Below, piece by piece: positions 34,547-42,320 of a DNA stretch of 64,000 nt. Positions within the stretch are counted from its first letter, which is position 1. The number at the start of each line of letters is the position of its first letter. The notes under the pieces are model-generated. The model saw only the letters and a program-made list of their open reading frames with translations. It searched no databases and was not told the origin of the DNA. The stretch spans positions 1 to 64,000 of the IMG/VR virus record IMGVR_UViG_3300046464_000188; one strand, written 5' to 3'. This DNA is from a virus. Made by a program: the position numbers and the translations under genes.

Positions 34547-34809
34547 TGAGACATTTTAAAATTAATCCATATTTGGTTAAAAAAGGTTTTTATGTAAGTT
34601 CAATGAATTGGGGAGATATACCTGGTGATGGATTTGAACTTATTTCAAGTGATGTTGTAGCAGGTCCTTTTAAGACTGCTAAAAGAGCACACGAAATTCT
34701 GGAAAGTAAATTTAATACTGATCCAATGGAATATGCAGTACACGGTCCAGCTAAGACACCAAATGGAGATATTTGGTATAACAAAAATTACTATGGGGAG
34801 ATTGTTTAG
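34546..34809 (+). CDS. Small hypothetical protein
   Basis: 87 aa, mixed alpha/beta, overlapping its upstream neighbour (TAATG) and the ligase start (TAGTG). The KTAKRAHEILESKF helix and GPFKTA turn resemble small swapped-hairpin domains. Unknown function. Confidence 0.68.
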   Translation: MRHFKINPYLVKKGFYVSSMNWGDIPGDGFELISSDVVAGPFKTAKRAHEILESKFNTDPMEYAVHGPAKTPNGDIWYNKNYYGEIV

Positions 34810-35921
34810 TGGAAAACATTACAAAACTAGAAACTTTATATAAAAGAGATACAACAGGTAAAGTTCGTATATGGGAAGTTGAATATGGATACACAGGTGA
34901 TACTGCTGGTACAAGAACTATTAGTGGTACACAAGATGGTCAAAAAGTTACCAGTGAATGGAACCTAAGCACTCCTAAAAATGTTGGCAAAGTAAATGCC
35001 ACTACTGCATTAACACAAGCAGAAGCAGAAGCAAAGGCTTTATGGGATAAGAAAGCTGAAAAAGAATATTTTACAGATGTAAATAAAATTGATAGCTATG
35101 AAAAGTTTAAGCCTATGTTGGCACATGACTATACTAAAAGACCACAAAGTAGTGGATACAGTCAGCCAAAGCTAGATGGTATTAGATGTGTAGTTGATAA
35201 AAATGGAATGTGGACTAGAGCTGGAAAGCCAATTAATAGTTGTCCTCATATTCTTGAATCATTAAAAAAGTTTATTGAAGATAATCCAAATATGATTATA
35301 GATGGTGAACTTTATAATCATGAATTAAAAGCAGATTTTAATAAAATTACAAGTCTTGTTAGAAAAGTAAAATGTAGACCAGAAGAGATTGCTGAAAGTG
35401 CTGAGTTGGTACAATATCATATATATGATTGTTTTGATAGTAATAATCCTACTGCTAATTTTGTAGATAGAGTTAAAGTATTAAAGTCTCTTAGATCAGA
35501 TATTATTAGACCTGTAAGAACAGATATTTGTGAGACACAAGAAGAGCTTGATGTTTGTTATAGTGATTATATGGAAAATGGTTACGAAGGACAAATGGTT
35601 AGAAATAATACACCTTATGAAAACAAAAGAAGTAAGAACTTGCTAAAAAGAAAAGAGTTCAAATCTGAAGAATATAAGGTTGTTGAAATGTTAGAAGGCT
35701 CAGGTAATTGGGCTGGATATGCAAAAAGGTTTATGCTAGAACTTCCAGATGGAAGAAAGTTTGGAAGTGGTATAAGAGGACAACAAGCACAATTAAAGGC
35801 TTTATGGGAATCTAAAGATGCTCCAGACTGGGCTACTTGTAGATTTTTTGATTATACTCCAGATGGTGTTCCAAGATTTCCTGTAATAGTTGATTATGGA
35901 AAAGGACAAAGGGAGGACTAA
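34809..35921 (+). CDS. lig: ATP-dependent DNA ligase
   Basis: 370 aa. Motif I is PKLDGIRCV (about residues 119-127) with the AMP-accepting Lys. IIDGELYNH near 164 is motif III, YEGQMVRN near 259 motif IV, and KRKEFKSEEYKVVE near 282 includes motif V. A C-terminal OB domain ends the protein. The N-terminal 90 residues carry an extra beta-rich domain resembling a WGR-like or polymerase-type module (VRIWEVEYG…TSEWN). GTG start. It seals nicks during phage replication and is intact, in contrast to the ligase homolog at 47906. Confidence 0.93.
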   Translation: MENITKLETLYKRDTTGKVRIWEVEYGYTGDTAGTRTISGTQDGQKVTSEWNLSTPKNVGKVNATTALTQAEAEAKALWDKKAEKEYFTDVNKIDSYEKFKPMLAHDYTKRPQSSGYSQPKLDGIRCVVDKNGMWTRAGKPINSCPHILESLKKFIEDNPNMIIDGELYNHELKADFNKITSLVRKVKCRPEEIAESAELVQYHIYDCFDSNNPTANFVDRVKVLKSLRSDIIRPVRTDICETQEELDVCYSDYMENGYEGQMVRNNTPYENKRSKNLLKRKEFKSEEYKVVEMLEGSGNWAGYAKRFMLELPDGRKFGSGIRGQQAQLKALWESKDAPDWATCRFFDYTPDGVPRFPVIVDYGKGQRED

Positions 35922-36271
35922 TGAAAGACTATAGCAAAGATAATCCACACCAGGATATTGGTAAAAAGAAATATAGAATAAGACAAAACTATAACATATG
36001 GGTAGAGTATGATGTAGTAGCTAATTCTAAAGATGAAGCTGAAGAGGCTGTATTAGAAGAAGGCGGTATTGAAAAAATTGAATGGAAAGATGGATTCCAT
36101 GAAGGCGAAGAAGTATCAGTATATGCTAATGATTGGAATACAGACTATTCACAAGATTTATATAGCACAAAGAAAATAGAAGAATGTGTTCCTTATGAAG
36201 ATAGCGAAGGAATATATTATGATGACCCTGAATGGACATCAGATGACTTTAGATGGAAGAAAGAAGATTAA
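35921..36271 (+). CDS. Acidic hypothetical protein
   Basis: 116 aa, very acidic (many D/E) with Tyr/Trp-rich C-terminus. The ATG overlaps the ligase stop behind GGGAGG. Acidic composition is like DNA mimics, but no family match can be claimed. Confidence 0.7.
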   Translation: MKDYSKDNPHQDIGKKKYRIRQNYNIWVEYDVVANSKDEAEEAVLEEGGIEKIEWKDGFHEGEEVSVYANDWNTDYSQDLYSTKKIEECVPYEDSEGIYYDDPEWTSDDFRWKKED

Positions 36272-36627
36272 TGCAATTTGATATAACAACAGGTAATTAT
36301 TTTGGAACATTAATGTGTCGTTTAGTAGATGAATCAAGGCGATTGCTAAAAGAAGATGACAAGAAATTTGATCCTACACCTGAAGCACACAAGATACAGA
36401 ATGATATGTGCAAGGCAGGTGATTATTTGAGATTGTTAGATCAACCTACAATGATTATAGCAAATATACCTCAACCGGTAGTACGAGAAGCTATGGATAA
36501 ATCTATACCTCCATATAGAGAATATGCAGGTAAACTAGTAGAACATTTTATAAAGTCTTGTAAAGAGCAGGGTGGAGACCCGGTCAAAGTTGACAAATAC
36601 TTTAACGAAAATTATAAATGGAAATAG
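36271..36627 (+). CDS. Hypothetical protein
   Basis: 118 aa from ATG 36271 (TAATG overlap); an in-frame ATG at 36253 lies inside the preceding gene. Helical with Pro-rich turns; no motif recognised. Member of the ligase operon. Confidence 0.66.
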   Translation: MQFDITTGNYFGTLMCRLVDESRRLLKEDDKKFDPTPEAHKIQNDMCKAGDYLRLLDQPTMIIANIPQPVVREAMDKSIPPYREYAGKLVEHFIKSCKEQGGDPVKVDKYFNENYKWK

Positions 36628-36635
36628 GAGAAAAA

Positions 36636-36797
36636 ATGTTTCAAATAATTTATATACCACGTATTCATGATGAAGTTGCAGTAGCACAATTTGCAACCAA
36701 AAATGAAGCTGAAGCTTATATGGAATTGATTAAAGAAAAAAGACCAAAAGCATATCCACATCATTATATTAAGGAGCAAGAAGATGGAAATAACTAA
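36636..36797 (+). CDS. 53-aa small protein
   Basis: Behind a strong TAGGAG site. It encodes 53 residues beginning MFQIIYIPRI; a strand-helix layout (FATKNEAEAYMELIKEKRP) like a ferredoxin-like half-domain. Its end overlaps the next ATG by 14 nt. Supported by ribosome site and tight packing. Confidence 0.62.
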   Translation: MFQIIYIPRIHDEVAVAQFATKNEAEAYMELIKEKRPKAYPHHYIKEQEDGNN

Positions 36798-36945
36798 TGA
36801 AACAATTCAGCTATATAAAAAAAGAGTAGCTAATTGTATAAAAGCGGCAAATATGTCAAAAAAAGACACTTGGGCTTACAATTTCTGGATGCAAACTGCA
36901 TCAAAAATTACAAAAAAACTTGAAAGGATGAGAAAACCCTTGTAA
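36784..36945 (+). CDS. 53-aa basic helical protein
   Basis: ATG 36784 behind AAGGAG at 36774. 53 residues, one basic amphipathic helix pair. The terminator stem overlaps its stop codon, closing this early operon. Confidence 0.62.
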   Translation: MEITNETIQLYKKRVANCIKAANMSKKDTWAYNFWMQTASKITKKLERMRKPL

Positions 36946-36959
36946 TTAAAGGGTTTTTT
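36934..36959 (+). terminator. Rho-independent terminator
   Basis: AAACCCTT (36934-36941) pairs with AAGGGTTT (36949-36956), followed by T residues; overlaps the stop codon of the preceding gene. Confidence 0.88.
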
Positions 36960-36981
36960 ATTTAACTTTTTTTGATTAAAA

Positions 36982-37043
36982 GGTTGACATTTATACCAAG
37001 ATGTCTTATTATATAAGTATAGTTAGAAACAAAGGAGAATATA
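36982..37043 (+). promoter_or_regulatory. Early promoter and leader, repeat copy B
   Basis: TTGACA (36984-36989), 17-nt spacer, TATTAT (37007-37012), leader to AAAGGAG. Differs from copy A at only a few positions over about 60 nt, from the -35 box to the ribosome site. Confidence 0.87.
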
Positions 37044-37044
37044 A

Positions 37045-37380
37045 ATGCAAAAAGAAATAGACACTTTAATCCAAGCAATTAAAACAGACTACATTAATTG
37101 GACTACTTCAAATGGGACAAAAGAAATGAGTAGTTATAGTCAAGGTGTAGTTGATTCAATGGAAGATAACATTCAAGTTAAAGAAGGTAAGAAATACATC
37201 AAGATTATTAGAGAAAATAGTGTTTGGGGTTTTATATCTAAAGTAGACTTCAAACATTTTAGAAAAGGTGATATTCTTAAAGCGGCAGGTTGGAATGCTC
37301 CTGCACTTAATGCTCCAAGAGGTAATATTTTAGATGGTGGATATACTGTTAGATGGACAGGCCCACTTTACTTAAACTAG
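37045..37380 (+). CDS. Hypothetical early protein
   Basis: 111 aa. Central KKYIKIIRENSVWGFISKVD and FRKGDILKAAGWNAPALNAPRGN indicate a small beta domain of the kind seen in several marine T4-like early proteins. First gene behind promoter copy B. Unknown function. Confidence 0.72.
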   Translation: MQKEIDTLIQAIKTDYINWTTSNGTKEMSSYSQGVVDSMEDNIQVKEGKKYIKIIRENSVWGFISKVDFKHFRKGDILKAAGWNAPALNAPRGNILDGGYTVRWTGPLYLN

Positions 37381-37385
37381 AGGAT

Positions 37386-37901
37386 ATGCAATTGATTGAT
37401 AGAGCACTTAAATTTTCTACTGCGGCACACGCCGCAGTAAACCAGAAACGGAAGTACACAGGTGATGATTATATTGTTCACCCTATTGCCGTTTCTGAAA
37501 TTGTTGCGGCATTTGGCGGTACAAAAGAAATGATTGCCGCGGCCCTTTTACATGATACAGTTGAAGATACTAATGTAACCAGAGAGCAAATTGCTGAAGA
37601 ATTTGGTTGGAAAGTTTTTAAGTTAGTTGTAGAATTAACTGATGTAACTAAACCAGAAGATGGCAACAGAGCAATACGTAAGGCTATTGAAGCTAAACGT
37701 TTGGGTATGGCTAGTAAAGAAGCACAAATGATTAAACTAGCAGATCTTATTGACAACACAAAATCAATAGTTGAGCATGATCCAAAATTTGCTGAAGTTT
37801 ATATAAAAGAAAAAATAAATCTATTAGAAGCTATGGATAAAGTACATGGCACAGATCTATATATGAAAGCTAACCTTCAACTTATGGAAATTCATGATTG
37901 A
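37386..37901 (+). CDS. SpoT/MESH1-like HD-domain hydrolase
   Basis: 171 aa from ATG 37386. It has the layout of single-domain (p)ppGpp hydrolases: H-x-x-V-x-Q-x-R/K-Y-x-G-D-x-Y-I-V-H-P at the N-terminus, AALLHDTVEDT (metal-binding HD plus the E-D pair, about residues 57-67) and MIKLADLIDN near 120 supplying the last Asp. There is no synthetase or regulatory domain. It could lower host alarmone levels and keep ribosome and nucleotide synthesis active. ppGpp specificity is inferred from the family. Confidence 0.82.
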   Translation: MQLIDRALKFSTAAHAAVNQKRKYTGDDYIVHPIAVSEIVAAFGGTKEMIAAALLHDTVEDTNVTREQIAEEFGWKVFKLVVELTDVTKPEDGNRAIRKAIEAKRLGMASKEAQMIKLADLIDNTKSIVEHDPKFAEVYIKEKINLLEAMDKVHGTDLYMKANLQLMEIHD

Positions 37902-38016
37902 AATTTTTGATATATTTGTGTCAGCACGTATTGAATTGCAGATAACTTTATTAGTATGGTTGGTAGCAATACTATACCATGTATTCAAAGACACAAAAAA
38001 TAGGGATAAATATTAA
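37894..38016 (+). CDS. 40-aa membrane micro-protein
   Basis: ATG 37894 overlaps the end of the HD-hydrolase gene. It encodes 40 residues with one hydrophobic helix (about 15-30, ITLLVWLVAILYHVF) and a basic tail, ending 1 nt before the next ATG. Packing supports it, but it could be fortuitous. Confidence 0.45.
   Translation: MIEIFDIFVSARIELQITLLVWLVAILYHVFKDTKNRDKY
38005..38012 (+). promoter_or_regulatory. T4-like late promoter box
   Basis: GATAAATA, 5 nt before ATG 38018. A start at about 38018 would give a leaderless or near-leaderless late transcript. Confidence 0.5.
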
Positions 38017-38017
38017 T

Positions 38018-38227
38018 ATGATATCAATAGAGATGACTATCGTTCTAGTTGCATTTACCATTGCCTGTGCTTATTTCAATTTTAGAAGTGGGCATCGTGA
38101 AGGTGTAATGCAAGGTATGGAACTTACATTAAGGTTATTAGAAGCTGACAATAAGATAAGAATTGTTCGAACCAAAGATGGTAATGAAGAAATTCGTCCC
38201 ATCGAGGTTCACAGTGACAAGTCATAA
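38018..38227 (+). CDS. Small membrane-anchored protein
   Basis: 69 aa from ATG 38018: one N-terminal transmembrane helix (about 5-20), then RSGHREGVMQGMELTLRLLEAD, a helical cytosolic part. Type II-like topology. Its end overlaps the next gene. Confidence 0.62.
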   Translation: MISIEMTIVLVAFTIACAYFNFRSGHREGVMQGMELTLRLLEADNKIRIVRTKDGNEEIRPIEVHSDKS

Positions 38228-39044
38228 TCTAATTTCATTAGAAGATATATTTGCATATCAAGACACAGGTGAGTGGCCAATGGTTGACTCACACTTGCTA
38301 TCTACTACCTATAACAATAGATGGGAAATGGCAGATAAATTATTCAAAGAATTAGATAAAGATCTTTTTGATAAAGTAAATAAAGAAAAACAATACCAAG
38401 ATTGGCAGGACCCAGAAATACCAGAAAAGAGTTATTCAAAGAAATATTCAGGATCAGCTCTAAGTTATGATGATGATTATATGGTTGGTCCACATGATTG
38501 GGATAGTGAGGTGAATATAGGCGATTACGTGCAACGTAGAAAGGCGTATATTTACGATTGGACTAAAGATGGGCTACAACATACCACAGAAGCTATAAGC
38601 TATTTTACGGGTATGCATGAAGCTTTTAAACCGGTATTAGAACACTATTTGTATGAATGTTATTCAGACCAACTTGATTTAATTGAGAAATTACTTTACA
38701 AACTTATGATAATACAGTATAATACTCCTATAGCCACAGAACAAAATAGAGTTCAACATAGGAAGTTCAACACAGAAAGATTTGGTGACGAACATTGTGA
38801 TGAAACGTTAGGTGGTTTACATTTAGGTGAAAATTATGCTGAGTTTAGAGCTAAGAATACAAAGTCAAATAAATGGGAACTTATACATCAATTAGCTGGA
38901 AATAAGATGCTATGGATGTTTGGAGAAAATGCAGAACGTAGTGGACTAATACCAACATACCACGGAATGCAACATAACCCAGGTAAAGACTTAAATACTA
39001 GATATAGTATAATATTTGATTTACAAGCAAGATATAAACAATAG
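38214..39044 (+). CDS. Hypothetical protein (oxygenase-like end)
   Basis: 276 aa from GTG 38214 with GAGG upstream, overlapping the previous stop; the open frame goes further back but would read through that gene. Acidic, aromatic. The C-terminus [21 protein letters not shown] resembles the distal His and Arg region of 2-oxoglutarate oxygenases, but no upstream H-x-D is obvious. Unassigned. Confidence 0.62.
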   Translation: MTSHNLISLEDIFAYQDTGEWPMVDSHLLSTTYNNRWEMADKLFKELDKDLFDKVNKEKQYQDWQDPEIPEKSYSKKYSGSALSYDDDYMVGPHDWDSEVNIGDYVQRRKAYIYDWTKDGLQHTTEAISYFTGMHEAFKPVLEHYLYECYSDQLDLIEKLLYKLMIIQYNTPIATEQNRVQHRKFNTERFGDEHCDETLGGLHLGENYAEFRAKNTKSNKWELIHQLAGNKMLWMFGENAERSGLIPTYHGMQHNPGKDLNTRYSIIFDLQARYKQ

Positions 39045-39052
39045 GAGATAAA

Positions 39053-39640
39053 ATGCTTATACCAACAGTAATAGAAACAACAGGTCGCGGTGAACGTGCA
39101 TACGACATTTACAGTCGTTTGCTTAAAGATCGAATTGTAATGCTTAATGGCGAAGTTAACGATCATTCAGCTCAATTAGTAGTAGCACAAATGCTATTTT
39201 GTGAGTCACAAAACAACGCAGAAGATATTAATTTTTATATCAATAGTCCTGGAGGTGCAGTAACATCAGGTCTTGCAATTTATGATACGATGCAATTTAT
39301 TAAATCTCCAGTAAGTACAATCGTAATAGGGCAGGCTTGTAGTATGGGTAGTTTCCTTGCAATGGCAGGTGAGCCAGGTAAACGTAATATATTACCTAAT
39401 GCTAGAACTATGATACACCAACCAAGTGGTGGTGCAGGTGGGCAGGCTACTGACATGGAAATACAAGTAAAAGAGATTATTAAAATAAAAGAAAATTTAA
39501 CAAAAATCTATGAAAAGCATAATACTGCTAATAAGTCGTATGATGAACTATCAAAAGCTATGGAGAGAGACAATTATCTAAGTGCAGACGAGGCAGTTGC
39601 CTTTGGTTTAGCAGATAAAGTAGTTTCTCGCAAAACATAG
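39053..39640 (+). CDS. clpP: ClpP protease
   Basis: 195 aa, full ClpP length without a long propeptide. Catalytic Ser in [11 protein letters not shown] (about residue 97), His in [10 protein letters not shown] (about 122) and Asp in [11 protein letters not shown] (about 171). NSPGG forms the oxyanion region. With the ClpX encoded 3 kb downstream it would form a phage ClpXP, or a hybrid with host subunits. AGGAGA ribosome site. Only the proteolytic core is encoded here; regulators follow at 42307 and 44351. Confidence 0.95.
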   Translation: MLIPTVIETTGRGERAYDIYSRLLKDRIVMLNGEVNDHSAQLVVAQMLFCESQNNAEDINFYINSPGGAVTSGLAIYDTMQFIKSPVSTIVIGQACSMGSFLAMAGEPGKRNILPNARTMIHQPSGGAGGQATDMEIQVKEIIKIKENLTKIYEKHNTANKSYDELSKAMERDNYLSADEAVAFGLADKVVSRKT

Positions 39641-39663
39641 TAGTTTTTAAATCTTAAATATTG

Positions 39664-39671
39664 AATAAATA
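39664..39671 (+). promoter_or_regulatory. T4-like late promoter box
   Basis: AATAAATA 46 nt upstream of the nuclease gene at 39718; seven of eight bases match TATAAATA. Confidence 0.5.
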
Positions 39672-39717
39672 CATGGCATAGACTATATCTATGTTATTAA
39701 AAGAAATGTGAAATTAT

Positions 39718-40077
39718 ATGTATACCTATAATGCTAGATTAATTAGAGTAATAGATGGAGATACTGTAGATTTAGAAATAGATCTAGGGTTTGATTTATC
39801 TGTTAGACAACGACTAAAGTTGTATGGAGTTGGTACTCCAGATAGCAGATCCGCTGACTCTAATACTAAACAAAAAGGTTTAGAAGCAAAACAACGTTTA
39901 ACAGAATTGTTACCAAGACAGTTTAAAATTATTACTATCCTTAATAAGCGAGGAAAGTATGGTAGAGTGTTAGGAACTATATTCATAACAGAAAAAGACA
40001 CAGGTAAAGAAGTAAACGTTAACGAACTGATGGTCACAGAAGGCCATGCAGTAAAGTATACTATTCAAGGGAAATAA
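39718..40077 (+). CDS. SNase-like protein with altered active site
   Basis: 119 aa staphylococcal-nuclease fold: RLIRVIDGDTVDLEID, RLKLYGVGTPDS and KYGRVLGTI. In nuclease the middle motif reads R-x-x-x-(x)-D-T-P-E. Here the Ca-binding Asp is Gly and the catalytic Glu is Asp or shifted (GTPDS). It has no signal peptide, unlike the paralog at 27046. Either weakly active or a DNA-binding derivative. Confidence 0.82.
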   Translation: MYTYNARLIRVIDGDTVDLEIDLGFDLSVRQRLKLYGVGTPDSRSADSNTKQKGLEAKQRLTELLPRQFKIITILNKRGKYGRVLGTIFITEKDTGKEVNVNELMVTEGHAVKYTIQGK

Positions 40078-40080
40078 TAT

Positions 40081-41871
40081 ATGAGGTATTTTGGTTATTG
40101 GACAATATTAGTGGCTCTGGCAATTAGTGCAGTAGCGGCCTACTACAGTATCGTTGGCTTGGTTGCTATATTCTCCGCGGCTATGATACCTATTATTATC
40201 ATGGGTTCCGTACTAGAAATTGGTAAACTAACGTCGGCAGTATGGTTACATTTACATTGGCGACAGGCACCCATTCTTATTAGAACGTATCTCTCCGTGG
40301 CAGTACTGTTGCTCATGTTTATCACGAGTATGGGTATATTTGGCTTTTTAAGTAAAGCTCATATCCAGCAAACAAGTCTAGCCACAGAGAACGTAGCTCA
40401 AATAGAGATTATAGAAGACAGTATTGTTAGAATTAAACAAGATGTAGTTAGATTTGAGACAAAGATTTCAAACTTTGAAAATAAAGATGATAAAATTGAT
40501 ACTACAATACAAGATAAAATTAATCAAGAGCAAGAAAGAATTAATACTGCATATGATGGTGTTAATCCTTCTATTGAAGAATTAAATGAACGTATAGAAA
40601 AGCAATTAGCTGATAGAGAAAAAACTATAGAGCCATACACTCGTGAATTAGATAAAATTCAAAAAGACTTAGAACTAATAGATATGTATGTAGCAACAGA
40701 AAATATTAAGAAGCTACAAGGCATGATTGGTGCTAGACAAGATGGTAGATATGGTAGTAGAACTGCTAAAGCAGTTAAAGAGTTTAGACAAGCTAAAGAT
40801 GAACGTAAAGACGAAATTTTAAAAATTATAAACAACATAAAAACACAAGAAGATCCAGTAATTGTTGATGCTAGAAATGAGATCAAGAGACTAAGAGCAC
40901 TAGCTGAACAACAAATTGCTGACTCAAATGAGTTAATTACTAGACTCAGAGCACAATTAGGCCAGGGACAGGTTGAAGATAGTACAGAAGAAATAATTGC
41001 ATTAAGAGATAATATCAAAGCATCTAATGTAGAGCTTGGCGATCTATATAGCAAGAAAATTGCGTTAGAAGGCGAAAGCAGACAATTAGAAGCAGAAGTT
41101 GGCCCGGTTAAATACATTGCAGAATTAATTTACGGTGACGAAGCAACAAGAAATATGTTAGAAGATGCCGTTAGATTTGTTATGTTAATTCTTGTTTGTG
41201 TTTTCGATCCGTTGGCCATTGTACTTGTTATCTCAGGTATTATATTGGTAGAAAGGTATCCCAGGCCGGGCAAGAAAACAAAAATCTTAAATGAAAAAAC
41301 AGTACAAGAAGAACAAACTGAATCTAGCGAAGACAGCAACATCAGAGAAGATGATACAGATATTGAGATCGAGCCAGAGACTACCAAAGAGTCTGATGTA
41401 CAAGATAAAGTTTTGGAACAAACACTCGAAATAGCAGAAAAAATTCAAGAAGAAGATAAAGAAATTCTTGAGGCACTTGCTAAAGATACTGAATCAGAAG
41501 GATATCTTGAATCTAAAGATACTCCACCAGAAATTTTTAAAGACGAGAAGGGTGAAGAATATACAGTAGACATTAAAACCGGCGAACGTAAGTATGTAGT
41601 CAACAAGGTTCAATGGGAACTAAATAGTAAAGAGAGATCAGCGGCAAAGAAAGAAAAAAAAGAATTAGTAAATAAAATTGTTGCTGAAATGAAAAGCACC
41701 GGAAGTTGGCCAGGTACAAGTTATATGGAAGGCGAAGGTGTTGTTAAAAAGAAAATTGAACAAATATTTGCTGATGATGCATCTTTAGAACTAAAAGAAC
41801 TTATATCAAGAGCAGATGAAAAAGTATTACAAGAAGTGTATAACACAATATTAAAAGATATTAAGAAATGA
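40081..41871 (+). CDS. Large coiled-coil membrane protein with a peptidoglycan-binding-like insert
   Basis: 596 aa. Three or so transmembrane helices at the N-terminus (about 5-100), then a long coiled coil to about residue 350. Next come a further transmembrane pair (about 362-392) and an acidic cytosolic tail. Within the coiled coil, KLQGMIGARQDGRYGSRTAKAV (split here as KLQGMIGA and DGRYGSRTAKAV, about 210-232) looks like a PG-binding-1 helix motif. Layout recalls DUF4407-like proteins. A role in envelope remodelling or exclusion is possible but unproven. Confidence 0.7.
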   Translation: MRYFGYWTILVALAISAVAAYYSIVGLVAIFSAAMIPIIIMGSVLEIGKLTSAVWLHLHWRQAPILIRTYLSVAVLLLMFITSMGIFGFLSKAHIQQTSLATENVAQIEIIEDSIVRIKQDVVRFETKISNFENKDDKIDTTIQDKINQEQERINTAYDGVNPSIEELNERIEKQLADREKTIEPYTRELDKIQKDLELIDMYVATENIKKLQGMIGARQDGRYGSRTAKAVKEFRQAKDERKDEILKIINNIKTQEDPVIVDARNEIKRLRALAEQQIADSNELITRLRAQLGQGQVEDSTEEIIALRDNIKASNVELGDLYSKKIALEGESRQLEAEVGPVKYIAELIYGDEATRNMLEDAVRFVMLILVCVFDPLAIVLVISGIILVERYPRPGKKTKILNEKTVQEEQTESSEDSNIREDDTDIEIEPETTKESDVQDKVLEQTLEIAEKIQEEDKEILEALAKDTESEGYLESKDTPPEIFKDEKGEEYTVDIKTGERKYVVNKVQWELNSKERSAAKKEKKELVNKIVAEMKSTGSWPGTSYMEGEGVVKKKIEQIFADDASLELKELISRADEKVLQEVYNTILKDIKK

Positions 41872-42320
41872 AATTAGACAATAGTTCTTACACAGTCACA
41901 CCTCCTGATTTAATGTTGACTGAACACGGTGTAAGTGTACTAATAACCAGTACCAATCAAAAGTTAATAACAAAAGTAAAAGATATATTTGAAAAATATA
42001 TTGCAACAAGCATTGTATTCTATATACAAAATAAACTAACTAACTCAAATACCCTACCATGGCTATGGAACGTATCAAAAACTTGTGAATTTATGATTAT
42101 TGATCTTGATACCTGTGCAGAAGCAGATATAATTGCAGGATTAATGAAACCAAGAGACGATGAAAAAGTTGTACTGTTTTACAGTGATAAGTACACTAGA
42201 AGAGATACGATAAAACTAATAAACGCAACAGGCGAAAATTTAGTAGTCACTAAGATGGAAGATGTACATAACTATATAAGGTTACAAATGAACCCAGAGT
42301 ATTTTGATGAGACCAAATGA
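41868..42320 (+). CDS. Hypothetical protein upstream of clpX
   Basis: 150 aa, alpha/beta with alternating strands (VSVLITS, SIVFYI, FMIIDLD, VVLFYSD, NLVVTKM) as in a small Rossmann-like or receiver-like fold, but without the phosphoacceptor set. Coupled to both neighbours (ATGA overlap at its start, clpX start inside its end). Could be an adaptor for ClpX; inference from position only. Confidence 0.65.
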   Translation: MKLDNSSYTVTPPDLMLTEHGVSVLITSTNQKLITKVKDIFEKYIATSIVFYIQNKLTNSNTLPWLWNVSKTCEFMIIDLDTCAEADIIAGLMKPRDDEKVVLFYSDKYTRRDTIKLINATGENLVVTKMEDVHNYIRLQMNPEYFDETK

